From positions 11,161,261 through 11,225,260 of the forward strand of contig NC_084889.1 in assembly GCF_958979055.1 (NCBI RefSeq): 64,000 nt of DNA. Reading direction: 5' to 3'. Numbering within the stretch: position 1 is the first letter of the stretch; every line of letters begins with the position of its first letter. Shown in pieces: positions 27,901-40,079 of the stretch. A program made the position numbers and the translations under genes. This DNA comes from Alnus glutinosa (lineage: Eukaryota; Streptophyta; Magnoliopsida; Fagales; Betulaceae). The notes under the pieces are model-generated. The model made no database searches. It was not told the origin of the DNA and worked only from the letters and a program-made list of their open reading frames with translations.

Positions 27901-29985
27901 CCTGGAAAGAAATCCCCTGAAGAGGAACCTCTTAAAGATGAACTTCTTAAAGAGGAATCTCCTAAAGAGTTACCCCCTGAAGAGGAACAGGTACCTGAAA
28001 ATAATTAGATCTCAATAAATTATATAAGTACAGGAGAAATATTGGATAAAAACAAAATTGTTGTCGACAACATATTTTTATTTAAAGTTGCATTTGACAT
28101 TACCAGAAGTAATGATGATATTGAACTACAATCCGTCGAAGAATGTCGACGTAGAAATGAGGCCAATGTGGAAGGAAGCAATTCAGACATAATTGAACTC
28201 ACTAGCAAAACGTGAAATATTTGGACCTGTAGTCCAAACACCTAAAAGTGTGTCGCCTGTTGGATACAAGTGGGTATTTGTACGAAAGTGTAATGAGAAA
28301 AATGAAATTGTGAGATACAAAGTAAGACTTGTTGCACAAGGTTTCCTGCAGAAACCAGGTATTGATTATGAAGAAACATATTCCCCTGTAGTGGATGCAA
28401 TTACATTTAGATTTTTTATTAGCTTGGTAGTTACAGAAAGTTTGGATATGCGTTTAATGGATGTGGTTACAATACATTTATATGGATCACTTAATAATAA
28501 TATATACATGAAAATCCCTTAAGGATACAAAATGTCTGAAGCATATAATTCAAAATCCCGAAATATTTATTCTATCAAGTTACAAAGATCTTTATACGGG
28601 TTAAAGCAATCCAGACGCATGTGGTACAATCGTCTTAGTGAATATCTATTGAAAGAAGGATTTGAGAATAATCCAATTTGTCCATGCGTTTTCATTAAGA
28701 AATCATAATCTGGATTTGCTATCATTGCAGTTTATGTAGATGATTTAAATCTTGTCGAGACTCAAGAAGAGCTCACAAAAACTGCCACTTATTTAAAAAA
28801 TGAGTTTGAGATGAAAGATCTTGGAAAGACAAAATTTTGTCTTGGCTTACAGATTGAACATTTCCAAAATGGAATTCTTGTTCATCAATCAACATACACA
28901 GAAAAAATCCTGAAGCACTTTTACATGGAGAAAGCTCATCATTTGAGCACTCCAATGGTTGGTCGTTCACTTGATGTGAAAAAAAACCATTTTCTCCCTC
29001 AAGAAGATGACGAAGAAATTATTGGTCCTGAAGTACCATATCTTAGTGCAATTCGCGCACTCATGTATCTTGCAAATTGCACACGACCTGATATAGCATT
29101 TTCAGTTAATTTACTAACAAGATACAGTTCTGCACCAACTCGAAGGCATTGGAATGGGGTCAAACATGTTCTACGTTATCTTCGTGGAACAACTGACATG
29201 AGATTATTTTATCCAAGAGGTTCAAATTCACAGTTAGTTTGATATGCAGATGCGGGTTTTCTTTCTGATCTGCATAAAAGTAGATCTCAAACAAGATATC
29301 TATTTACATGTGGAAGTACTACTATTTCATGGAGATCTGTTAAGCAAACACTTGTTGCTACTTCTTCAAATCACTCAGAAATTATTGCAATTCATGAAGC
29401 AAGTCGGGAATGCATATGGCTAAGATCACTAATTCAACACATTCGAGAAAAATGTGGTTTATCCACAATCAAAGATAGCCCGACAATATTATACGAAGAT
29501 AAAACTGCTTGTATCACACAGATCAGAGGATGATACATTAAAGGTGATAGAACAAAACACATTTCACCAAAATTCTTTTATACACATGAGCTCCAGAAGA
29601 GTTGTGATATTGATGTGAAGCAGATACGATCAAGTGACAATTTAGCAGATTTATTTACCAAAACATTACCAACTGCAACATTTAAGAAGTTGGTGAATAA
29701 CATTGAAATGCGCCAACTCAAGGATCTTTCATCATAAACAATTGAAGCTCTTTATCTTAATGAGGGGGAGTAAAATGATTATACTGATTGTACTCTTTTT
29801 CCTTCGCTAAGGTTTTTCCCACTGAGTTTTCCTTTGCAAGGTTTTAATGAGGCAATCCTAAAGCATATGACGACACACAAGAATAATGTACTATTTTTCC
29901 TTCGCCACAGGTTTTTTCCCACTGGGTTTTCCTTGGCAAGGTTTTAACGAGGCATATTCTTAGTGTATGGTCATCCAAGGGAGAG
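24906..29985 (+). pseudogene. Copia gag-pol, broken by many stops and frameshifts
   Basis: In order: gag fragments (25135-25774 and onwards); a CCHC knuckle CYRCSMKGHLSRTC near 25877-25918; protease with LADSCTTH (D-S-C in place of the usual D-S-G/A) from 26127; GAG-pre-integrase (LWHDCVGHPG); integrase (GDICGPIHPP, MDNAGEFTSQ, NGLVESF); reverse transcriptase from about 28250 (GYKWVFVRK, VRLVAQGF, YSPVV, AVYVDDLNL near 28733); and RNase H (ATSSNHSEIIAIHEA, DLFTKTLP), ending at TAA 29737. In-frame stops occur in gag, protease/integrase, RT and RNase H, so no full polyprotein can be made. The decay fits the age suggested by its LTRs. Confidence 0.95.
29791..29954 (+). repeat. Duplicated 3' UTR motif of the Copia element
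   Basis: Copies at 29791-29854 and 29889-29954 each read TTTTTCC...CCCACTG(A/G)GTTTTCCTT(T/G)GCAAGGTTTTAA(T/C)GAGGCA. The motif lies between the polyprotein stop and the 3' LTR. I recall this text as widespread upstream of the 3' LTR in plant Copia elements, which suggests a cis-acting RNA role. Confidence 0.75.
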
Positions 29986-30292
29986 TGTTATAAATGCATT
30001 CATATATTTAGTGGATGACAATTTAGTTACATCTCTTGAAATTCTACACATTCATGTCATCTTCTAGAATTTAATAACATTAATGTAATACATTGATGTA
30101 CCATTTTAATTCATGTATTACCCTTTTATATTCCTTAACTTTCCATTATGATTTCATGTCTATAAAAGGGAGTGTTGAGTTGTATGTAAAGATACACAAT
30201 TATAGAGAAGAATCATACATAGTTCCTGAAGAACTAGTTTCATATTTACAATCTCTTTATCTTGTTTTGTTATTTTCTTTGATTTTACAACA
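29986..30292 (+). repeat. 3' LTR of the Copia element
   Basis: 307 bp, TGTTATAAATGC...TTTTACAACA, after a purine tract CCAAGGGAGAG. It is uninterrupted and so shows what the 5' LTR looked like before the nested insertion. It has a TATA-like CTATAAAAGGG near 30161. Confidence 0.95.
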
Positions 30293-30624
30293 CTCTTTAG
30301 TTATTTGAATATAGAGAAAAAAATCTGATAAATATTGAGTTAACATTTATTGAAGAGTATGTTATACAGACTTAATTGTAGTTTTTATTAAAAATGTGGG
30401 GAAAAATTAAATACGAACAAACTATTGTTAGTGTTCGGTCGACGGTTAGACGCACAGAAGTGACAGAACACAACCCGAAGTCCCGTAAGTGTAAAACCAG
30501 AAGTACCGGCCAAACGCCAAAGCCCTTCCCTGTCAAACTGCGTCGTTTCAACCGGAGGACAGATAGCAACTATCAATGGCGCCTTAGGCCAGGCTCCAAC
30601 GAGTAGCTGAAGCTGTTAGAAGCC

Positions 30625-33605
30625 ATGGCGGATCCCTACTACAGATACGGTGCATCCGAGGACAGAGGTAACCCTAATTCCACCGATTCTAATTTTCATA
30701 AAACCTCGCGAGACATAGGGATAATTTTCTATCCCTCCGTTTGGCTGCCAAGAAATGGAATTTAACTAATTTGATTTGTTAGTCGGGTTTTTCATTCTAT
30801 GTGGAGACTCAAACAAGATAGGACACAAAACCTTGCGTTTTTCCTTCATTTCCTAAAAAATTCTCAGAATCCAAACTTGGCGTTACTTCATGAATTTTAA
30901 GTTCCATGTTTGCACGATTATCAGGCGTGTAAGGTGCACCCCTATTGGTTATGTGACGATTATTGTTCGAATTGATAGTAAATTAGACTGTTCTGGTATG
31001 AAATTCATTTAGAGTTGATACTGTCCTCATGATAGAATGCAAGTTTGTCTTGCTATTCGTGTGTTGTTGTACAATTGATAGTAACACAGATTTATCGGCA
31101 TTTATTTTAGTATCCAGTGTTGCAAGGCACAGCTTTCCTGGCTACCTGTCGTCTGAAGCACCACTATTGCCGTCTTATCCTAATTTGGGCTCTACTAATG
31201 TGCTTGGTGCTTCTTCAAATTTCCTGCAGAAAGATGTAAGCAATTGAGAGCTAGGGCCCGAGTTATTATATCTATAATATGTGTAACAAAGATATGTCTT
31301 GTGTGGCTTTATGTGCAGATAAACTCATTGCAACCTGGCACATATCGCTTTGATGATATTTCGGGTACTGGAGCTCGTCCCGATCCTGGTCTTGGTGGTG
31401 TAACGGCAGCAGCTAGCACAAATGGCTTCCCATCTCCTCTAGAAGATCCAAAGCAAAGACGAGATGTTGCACCAGGTGTTAGTCCGGGAATTCGTTCCAT
31501 GAGTAATGAAATACCTAGCTCTTTGAGAAAAGTTGACGGCTTCCCAGTTTCAGCTAGGGAATCAAACATTCTGTTTGTTGATAAACTTCCAAATAACTGT
31601 ACCAGAAGAGAAGTGGGTCGTATCCTTTGCATTAGCATGTATGTGTTATTGTTGTGTGATATCTTGTGCTGCTCGGTGCTATATTACTATTGCAAGAGAA
31701 ATTTGGGTAACAGTGAGAATTTTGATGACATGCTTTTTCATCCTTCATTTGGTGAGAACTGTTTCTAAATGAAAGAAACGTGCTTTCTTTTTGACAAGGA
31801 AAAAATAAAAACAAGAATTAGAAATGTGCCTTCTGAGGTATGGAAATGTTACTCAAATGTTCCTGAAGATTAATTAGCTATATTGCTTTCTGCTGTCATT
31901 TGGAACCTTGACTTGTGATTATAGATCTTTTCCGTCCATTTATTGGCTATAAAGATATTAAAGTTATTCACAAGGAGCCCAGACGTGTAAGTCTGCAGAT
32001 TTACCTCCTATTTTCTTTACTTTTTTTCACCCCTTGAGTCTTGAATACTGAAATTCCTTTGAGCTTTTGTGCGAAATATAAGTTCAACATGCTTTTTGAT
32101 TTTTATTCTTATTGCAATGACAAAACAAGAAATTATTAACTCCCTTCCTTGTTATCATCCTCTTTTTTTATTCTTTGTGTGTGTGTGAGAGAGAATACTC
32201 CAACATTTCTTTTTGATTTTTCTTGTTGTTGCATTGACAAAATGAGGAGTTGTTAACTGCCTTGTTATCATCCTCTTGTTTTCTTCTTTGTGTGTGTGTG
32301 TGTGTGTTGAGAGAGAGAGAGACAGAGAGAGAGATTGGTGTGCGTATGTGAGAGTTAGCAGCATTGGTTTGTCTTATGTTGCTTGCCTAAAGGTTTGTGT
32401 TTTGTTGTTGCGTAAAATAGATTAGAATCCGATGACTATTAAGTCTACTCGGCGATACTTTTTAAGAACTTGATTTCCTTTTATTTGAAACCCACTCCAA
32501 AGAGGTAAATCACAAGAAATCCTAGAAAGTAATGTTTGACTTATTTTTAGATTCCTGAGAAGTTCTGCTCATTTATCCTTAGAAAAGAATGAAGATCTAA
32601 CTAGAGACAGTCATTTGATTTGTACAAGTTTTGCTAATTTGGTCTATCTAGCCCTCTATTATAATTATCATATTTTACAACTGTTAGGTTTCAGCTTATT
32701 AGAAGATTTTCTGTTCATGTGTCATTGTATAAATCCAAGCAATACTCTTGTACATATCAACTTGTCATTATTTTATTTTCAGGGTGAATAGCTATTGTTG
32801 CTACACGTTTTTTGAAAATAAAACATTTTCATGGTATCTTCTTTTGATTCTATTTCGATGTTTAACTAATCATCTGATCAACAAGTAAACCGCAGAGTGG
32901 AGACAAGGCTACAGTTTTGTGCTTTGTGGAGTTTGCCGACCCTAAATGTGCTCTGACTGCTATGGAAGCTATTCAAGGTAAATCATATATAATAATTTAT
33001 TATCATTTGAGATGTAACTGCTAATACTTGTGGGGATGGTCTTTTATCCCTTGGAAGGTTTAAGAGATAATGGAACAAGGAAACAGAACATCTCTTTGTT
33101 ATATAAACCTGTGATTTCACCAGCAGCATCTGTATGCTCATATGTCCATTTTCTCAGACCTTCAAATTTAAGTTTATTTTTTTAGATGAATGGGTAATTT
33201 TTACTAACTAAACTCAAGAAGTACTAAACACTCCAGCTTATAGACACCAACTGGAACAACCTGCACATTGATAAACTTAATTAAGATTTTAGTTTAATTA
33301 AGTTTCCAAAATACACTTTGGGTTGTAAATCAATATTCCATATGCATGGCTATATATCTACCGATTTAGATAATTGATTTTTTAATATGGTAATGTACAT
33401 GCTGTATCATGCGTAATAAAATTGATATCTGAAAATTCTCAATCAATTTTAAGTTTAATCACGCTGCAAAAATGTGGGTTTTCCTTCAGGTTACAAATTT
33501 GATGACAAAAAACCTGACGCTCCTGCCTTGAGCATCCAATTTGCACATTTTCCATTCCGTCAACCATCTGATCATGATGAGGAAGGCGATGCGGTTCTAC
33601 GCTGA
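30625..33605 (+). CDS. RRM RNA-binding protein (nuclear-speckle NSR / At2g42240-like)
   Basis: Six exons, 30625-30667, 31111-31235, 31319-31619, 31925-31986, 32896-32977 and 33490-33605, all GT-AG with agreeing phases, give 242 residues. The N-terminus MADPYYRYGASEDR leads into a Ser/Gly/Pro-rich, probably disordered half (about 15-145). The C-terminal half is one RRM: RNP2-like ILFVDKLP (about 144-151), CTRREVGHLFRPFIGY, and RNP1-like KATVLCFVEF (about 191-200), then QGYKFDDKKPD and a short tail ending VLR. This arrangement is that of plant RRM proteins related to the nuclear speckle RNA-binding proteins, which influence alternative splicing. The gene starts just 333 bp beyond the Copia 3' LTR, so that element lies at or near its promoter. 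The acceptor of exon 2 is the first of two nearby AGs, and the second would break the frame. The gene looks intact. Confidence 0.9.
31789..31820. mobile_element. 32-bp retroposon scrap with target duplication in RRM intron 3
   Basis: GAAACGTGCTTTCT (31775-31788) and GAAATGTGCCTTCT (31821-31834) flank TTTTGACAAGGAAAAAATAA and 12 further bases. Read on the - strand the insert ends in CCTTGTCAAAA, like a LINE 3' end. Two differences between the flanks suggest some age. Confidence 0.5.
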
Positions 33606-35297
33606 CCACAAGTACCTGACTGGGATGACAATTACTAACAGAAAAATGCTTGTCCATCCTGAACTAGAAACAGTTTTATCAAAGCTCGACCTTTGTCATG
33701 TGTATGTATGTTTGGTGGTGGATTTTTCTTGTCCATTTTTTTTAATGCTCCAACATTGTAGTTATATAAGTAAAATTTGTGCTGAGATATCTGACAATTC
33801 TAAAAAAGGATAGATTCATGTGTGGGAGGAATTTTCTCCAAATCGGCCTATAAAATTGTCACGTGTCCTTGATCATATGACTGTGAGAAGCATATGGATT
33901 TTTTAATACAATTTCATCTTACTCTTTTAATGCTATTAAAAAAACATGTGCTTTTTTCATGTTCAAGGAACACATGACAATTTATAGGCTGGGTTGGAAG
34001 AATTTAGAGGAAAACTTTGTCCTCTTAAAAATGAGTAGTTTTTCGTAATCGATTATACTTTTCCTGAGGAATTAATTAAGAATGTTTTGTGATTGTAGTA
34101 TGGAACATGGAAATATTGCACAATGCTTGTATATTTGAAGTCAACAGAATGAGTACTGCGAAAAGTCGGTTGTGCAGCTGAAAGTTTTATGCCAATGAGT
34201 CAATGACGTTCCTAAAGATGTTGCTGGCTTGAGCCCTTTTCACGACGGTTCTTCTGAATCGTGACCAACTCTTTGTAATGCCAAGAAAAATGGTAATCAT
34301 ATGGGTTTAATTCTGACACTCGTAGTAGTAGTAGTTGTTGTTAATACAGTGACCAAACATCTCGAACGCCTGATGTAGAGATCTGTTAAAAAGACCGAGG
34401 GTCGAAGTGACACACCAGGGGGTAATGGCGGAACCATATTAGATACTTAAGTTAGTAAGAGTGAGATTGATAGGATGTATGAACAAAATGTAAGCAAGAA
34501 GAATGAGAGAGCTTGCGTACTTGTGATGTGTACCGCTTTTCCTTTTATAGAGGTTTTTTGTCTTTAGTTGGCAAGCAAGCTCAACTAAGCAAAAGGCCAA
34601 AGGGATCAATATGGAGAGTAGCGCATCCTTGTGATTTAATTCCCTTCGGGTGTCGTCTCCAACAGTTCTTTCCCTCATCATGTGGAATCGAAACGGGCAA
34701 AACAGTTAAGGTTCATTACTTATTTTCTTTTGAAGGAGTGCCTCCAACAGTTGCTTTCTTCATTGAGCAAATTTTAAATAAGCAAATCCGTAAATATGAG
34801 GATATCATTCTTATAGAAGTGTTACCGTTTGGGGCGTATGCGAGAGGTAGGGTTTTAGTGTATCACGTGTGTATGTTGCTTGGTGAGTCCGAGCTAAAGG
34901 CTGCCTTTGGGTTGATGGGCCTTCAACTGGTCATTGGTCCTTTCGACATTTGAATACTCCAGTTGTCCCCCAATTTCTTTGAGCAAATTAGTAATTACGT
35001 CGACCTATGAAAATTATGACGAGGGCATATGCAACAAATTATCCTGCATGGGTTCATACGTTCCACGATCTCCCCCCCCCCCCCCCCCCCAACCAAAGAT
35101 TTTGAATTGGTGTTGATGCATTTATTATGCCGACTGTTATGATGATTATTGCTTTTGGGAATTGAAACGGTGACAACAGATGATAATTATGGCACGCCAA
35201 CGATGTGGTGCCTTGGGGACCGACAATTTTGCCACCTACACCTTTATTTTTTGGATCGCGCCATAACGGCATCCACTAGAATTAAAGCGTTGCCTTA
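33606..35297. other. 3' flank of the RRM gene and intergenic DNA
   Basis: Probable 3' UTR to about 33800. Around 34440-34950 the - strand has a TATA-like CTATAAAAGG, and the + strand has a 146-codon frame without recognisable domains. This could be an old LTR read leftwards, but I find no matching ends. A 19-bp C run lies at 35072-35090. Confidence 0.4.
35072..35090. repeat. C19 homopolymer
   Basis: Nineteen consecutive C on the + strand, rare among the many A/T homopolymers here. Confidence 0.9.
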
Positions 35298-35727
35298 GAG
35301 CATCCTCATCAACCTCTCTAAAATTTTTTTCAAATTTAATTTAAATAATCTACTTTTTTGATTTTATCTCTTACTTTTAAAAAACTTCATACATCAAACT
35401 CTCTAAATATTTCTCTATTTTAACTAAATATTATATTTTATTAGTTTTGAAAATAACTACTTTAACTGTAAAAATTGATTTCCTTCATCAACTAATTTAA
35501 ATTTCCTAACCTTCATCCAATGTTAATTCCCTTCAACACTGTGCTTTAATTAAATTAATTGAACCAATTAACAATAAGCCTGGACTTTCAAACCACTGTG
35601 CTTTAATTAAATGAATTGAACCAATTAACAATTAGAGAGATGAATGTCCAACGTTTAACGTCCCTCATCCCTCAAACCACTGCACTTTAACGTCCAACAA
35701 CCAACCAAAGAGAGATGAATATCCAAC

Positions 35728-35728
<1 letters not shown>

Positions 35729-35779
<51 letters not shown>
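35729..35779. repeat. T51 homopolymer in the Harbinger left arm
   Basis: About 51 consecutive T between two similar AACGTCCAACG-type segments. The length may be affected by sequencing error. Confidence 0.85.
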
Positions 35780-35784
<5 letters not shown>

Positions 35785-36011
35785 ACGTCCAACGTTGTTG
35801 TCTTGTTGAGGACACTGTGATTTAATTAAATTAATTGAACCGATTAACAATTAGCCAGGACTTTTATTGTCTTCAACAACCAGCCAAGCAACTTATTTAC
35901 TACACTTTAATGTCCAACAACCAGACAAAGAGAGATGAACGTCCAACGATTTCTTTTTGCTTTTTTTTTTTTCTTTTTTGATAAAGAATGTCCAATTGTT
36001 GTCTTGTTGAG

Positions 36012-36385
36012 GATAATAAATTTGACATCGATAATAAATTTGACAAATACCAAACATCAAACAAAACTGAGCGTTCCTTTAAAACAACAAAGGAGAACTT
36101 GAATTGATAATAAATAAGGCATGCCAAATATCAAACAAAACTAAGCGTTCCTTTAAGAGAACAAAGGAGAACATGAATTAATTGATAATAAAGAAGACAT
36201 GACAAATATCTACCAAAACTGAAACTAGACGTTGCTTTAAGACAACAAAGGAGAAGAATTTATTGATAATAAAGAAGACATGACAAATATCAAACAAAAA
36301 CTGGAACTGGACGTTGCTTGAAGACAACAAAGCAGAAGATGAATTTATTGATAGTAAAGAAGACATGACAAATACCAACCAAAGT
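36012..36385. repeat. About 4.5 copies of an ~80-bp subterminal repeat
   Basis: Each unit starts with ATAATAAA, continues GACATGACAAATATCAAAC and then CGTTGCTTTAAGACAACAAA. Units begin near 36012, 36107, 36184, 36264 and 36349 (partial). Subterminal repeats are common transposase-binding or structural sites in DNA transposons. That role here is inference. Confidence 0.8.
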
Positions 36386-36497
36386 TGATTGAAGTCCGAA
36401 TTTTAAACGTAGCAAAACTCATAGAGAGTTCTTCAACTCAACCTTCTTGAAGAACTCGGTAGAACTCATCTTGACTCTCAATATTTGTTTTCTTGTT

Positions 36498-37765
36498 ATG
36501 GCTCGTTCTTCTTTTTACAAAATGCTTCTTATGGAATCAGACTCTGATGAAGAGTTAGAGATAATTGCAAATCTTGCTATGGAAGAAGAAATATCAACAT
36601 CACATGGTCGTCCTAAAAAATGTCGCACTTTCATTCGGCGTGACCGCTTGCAAGCCGGGGAAGATCTTTTTCGTGACTATTTTGCTGAACCACCAATATA
36701 TCCTCACAAATATTTTCGAAGGAGATTTCGAATGAGTCATGATCTTTTTTGCCGTATTCAATACGCGGTTGAAGCCAACGATCCATATTTTGTCCAAAAA
36801 AGAGATGGTTCCCAAAGGCTCGGTCTTACTTCCCTTCAAAAGATTACCGCCGCACTTAGGATGCTTGCATATGGTGTTACAGCTGACTTTATGGATGAAT
36901 ACTTGAAGATTGGAGAAACCACTGTCGTTAAGAGTCTTAAAAGGTTTGTTCAAGCAGTGATTTTAGTTTTTTTAGAAGAATACTTAAGGTCACCAAACAA
37001 TAAAGACATCGCTAGATTGCTAGCGAAGGCAAAAACCGTGGATTTCCAGGCATGTTGGGGAGCATTGATTGCATGCACTAGAAATGGAAAAACTGCCCAA
37101 CTTCATGGCAAGGTATGTATTCTGGTCATTATCACGAACCAACTATTATTTTGGAAGCAGTGGCTTCATATGATCTTTGGATATGGCACGCTTTTTTTGG
37201 TTTACCTGGATCTCATAATGATATAAACGTACTGGAAAGGTCATTTATATTTTCTGACCTTGCTCAAGGGCGTGCTCCTCCTGTTAACTACACCGTTAAT
37301 GGTCATAACTATAATATGGGATACTACCTTGCTGATGGCATATATCCACAGTGGGCGACATTTGTGAAAACAATTTCATCTCCACAAGGAAATAAGAGAA
37401 AACACTTTGCTGCAGCCCAAGAGTCGGCAAGGAAAGATGTGGAGCGGGCATTTGGAGTACTTCAAGCACGATTTGCAATAGTACATGGACCTGCACGATT
37501 TTGGAAACTTAAAATGCTCAAAGACATTATGATGGCATGTGTAATTCTACATAACATGATCGTTGAAGATGAGCGGACTAATAACAGAGACGACGACTTT
37601 GAATATGAACAACTCAATGAACCACTTGAACCAGTGACACTCGGGGCTACAAATGACTTTAGTGAGTTCATTCAACGCCATCATTCCATTAGAGACAAGG
37701 AAACTCATTCTCAACTCCAGTTGGACCTTGTCGAGCACTTATGGCAACTACATAGCGAGGCATAA
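36498..37765 (+). pseudogene. Harbinger (DDE_4) transposase with frameshift and nonsense mutation
   Basis: From ATG 36498 the frame reads an N-terminal region, then FRRRFRMSHDLFCRIQ, RMLAYG and IGETTVVKSLKRF, all standard for plant Harbinger transposases. Near 37020-37035 one base is lost relative to the expected frame. In the shifted frame the text continues GFPGMLGSIDCMH (first catalytic Asp), then a TAG where the family has Trp, then KWKNCPTSWQGMYSGH, and it runs open as LPGSHNDINVL (second Asp) and DVERAFGVLQARF (Glu) to TAA at 37763-37765. All three acidic residues survive. Two lesions are enough to stop production of the enzyme. Confidence 0.9.
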
Positions 37766-38701
37766 GAACTACAGATTAGTTATGGATATTTTGTACTAGT
37801 TATTAATATTAGCATGTTATGTTTGCATGTTATGTTTTTATTATTTTATTATTTTTTTTATTTTTGGTATTATGTGTTGTAATGACTAAATATGTTTATA
37901 ATGTTATTATGGGTGTCATTTCCTAACTCTAACTCAAAACTCATTGTCTACCAACCATGGTGTACCTACGGTTTTTTGGTTTAGTTTTACAAATAACTCC
38001 AACCAATGACAGAATTGAAAAGACAAAGCTTTTGCTTAACATGTGTTTTTGAAGTTCTTTTGCTTGAATACCTTCTATTGATGGGTACCAAACTAATGGT
38101 TTTATTATAGAAAAATGCAATCTCGTAAACAAATTACTCTGTTGTAACGTGAATCTTGTAAGTACCAATGTGAATTTAAAATAAGCTGGATAATTTACTT
38201 TGGACACTGGAAGATTCTTGTAATTGTCCAAGATTATTACTTATGATGTACTTTGCTCTTCATGGGTCACGTATTAAAGTGTAGCTGCATTTATACTTGA
38301 AAATAAGCATTGATTGGGGTTATTAGATGAGAGGAAACCAAAAAGAGGCTACTGGATCGAGTAAACCCACCGAATAGAATTGATTCTAGTATTGAATGAA
38401 GAATTAATTGCATGGAAGGCACCAAAATAAATCCAACATATTCTTGTTGCAACAAACTTCAAATACCAAAAAACTAATGTTCAACAACATGACCATATTC
38501 CACCCACCAAAAAACTAATGTTCAACAACACCACCATATTCCACCCATATCATTTAAATTACATGAGGATTATCAAAAACCTATTCAAAGCAGTCATGGA
38601 TATTAATTTCTAAGCATAATCCTAGTCAAAAGTCCTAGCCTAGCAAAATAGGACATAATTTTGTGTGGTGCTTACACTAAAAGCATGGGCCACTGCAACC
38701 T

Positions 38702-39796
38702 TCAAGGATTGTGAATTTGACCTTCAAGGATTGCCTTTTTGCGTCGGCGAACATATTCTTGGCCATCTTCATCCAATTGACTTATATCCATCAACATAAA
38801 TTCTTTTATCTCTCTCTGTTCTTCCATTCAAAGTGCTTTTTCTCTAAGGCGCAATTCCTCATCTCTAAGGCGCACTTCCTCTTGCTTAAGAAGAAACATC
38901 TCTTTGTCTTGCTCACGTGCTTCCTCAAACAGTTTCATTTTCTTCTTCTTGTCTTCATTTATGTCACTTAGTATTGCAATAACACTTGGATTCGATTTTT
39001 CTTTGCTCTTTCGTTTCTCCTTTTCGGCTTTCCGGCCTATTGGTCGCTCTATGTCTTCAAAAGCTTTGTGAGAGGCTTCCTCATCACCTAGATTTATCAC
39101 AACTGGTTTTTTCTTCAATTTTACATTGTCCATGTGAGCCATCCATTTTGGATGAAACCTCAAAATAAGCCACGAATGTTCAAAGTGAAAGGGTGATTTT
39201 TGAATATCTAAATACATTAGTCTTGCCTGGCCAATCTGAAATTCATTAGCAAATACAACATAATTAGAATCTTTACAATAGGCACACTAAACATGATAAT
39301 GTGACAGTATATGTGCCTTACGTGCTCAATGTATCTACCACTTAACACACTCAAGACCATAATTAGAACATACCTTGTCTTGCTCAGTCAAGCCACTTTG
39401 TGACCTCTTTTCAATTTGGGCTAAGAAGCCACAAAACTTGTTTACCGCAAGTTGAATCGTTGACCACCGATTCATTAGAGAGGTCTGATTACGGTTGGCT
39501 CCAAGTGTCTTGTGTTCGTGAAAGTAGTCACAAATTCTTTCCCAATAAACCTTATGTTTTTGCTGATTTCCTTGAACGGCATCCATGGAAACATAAAGCC
39601 ACGCCTCCACAAGCAAATTGTCCTCGGCAATGGTGAAGTTGCTACCCCGACACGATTTTTTAATAGTAGGTTCAACCTCAACTTGGGGTGAAGCCTCTTG
39701 GTGTTGACTGATTTCATTTGTGCATTCAAACCCAAGATCATCTCCAATTATAAGATTGGTGTAGTAACCGGATTGAGGAGTTTGTGAATCCATCAC
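38702..39796 (-). pseudogene. Harbinger Myb/SANT-like accessory protein with one in-frame stop
   Basis: Exon 1 is 39796-39374 and exon 2 is 39235-38702, joined in phase 0. Exon 1 holds the SANT/trihelix-like region (SNFTIAEDNLLVEAWLYVS, VYWERICDYFHEHK, SLMNRWSTIQLAVNKFCG). Exon 2 holds the NAM-associated-type C-terminal region (FHFEHSWLILRFHPKWM) and a charged coiled coil (RDEELRLREKAL). An in-frame TGA near 38828 interrupts this just before EEQREIKEFMLMDISQLDE; the frame then stays open to the natural-looking TGA at 38702. Such proteins guide the Harbinger transposase to DNA and the nucleus. In plant annotations this family is often mislabelled as glutathione S-transferase T3-like. Confidence 0.85.
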
Positions 39797-40079
39797 TAAT
39801 CAGCCCCCATAATCCAAACCACACACCAAAATTTAGTTAAAACCTTAAACAATAAAACAAAATAACCAATTTAAGAAAGGAATAAGCAACACAAGTAGCT
39901 TTAGCATGAACTCTAGAAATATTAAACAATAAATGTGATTGATTGATTTCTTCTTATCAAACCAATTTATAATAGAGTTAGGATGTCTTTATATCTAACT
40001 CTGTAAATGTGTTGACAGCAGCCCACGATGTAGCCCAAGATGCTGCTGTCAACACAGTAGCCCAAGAAACTACCACTAA

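Larger units (their letters stand above)
13954..30292 (+). mobile_element. Copia LTR retrotransposon (outer layer of the nest)
   Basis: The 5' LTR is 13954-14030 plus 24676-24905, 307 bp once the nested insertion and its duplicated CATCT are removed. The 3' LTR is 29986-30292, also 307 bp. Both start TGTTATAAATGC and end TTTTACAACA, and differ at about 18 sites by eye (about 94% identity). CTCTT is duplicated at 13949-13953 and 30293-30297. A primer-binding-like TGTTATCAGCACGAAGC follows the 5' LTR at 24906. The element was broken in its 5' LTR by the insertion of another LTR element at 14031. Confidence 0.95.

Noticed and set aside
34513..34953. 146-codon + strand frame between the RRM gene and the Harbinger
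   Set aside because: No recognisable domain, and it overlaps an LTR-like region with a leftward TATA box; not supportable as a gene.
35729..35779. T51 run as the tail of a retroposon
   Set aside because: No target duplication; AACGTCCAACG-like text on both sides points to slippage within the Harbinger arm.
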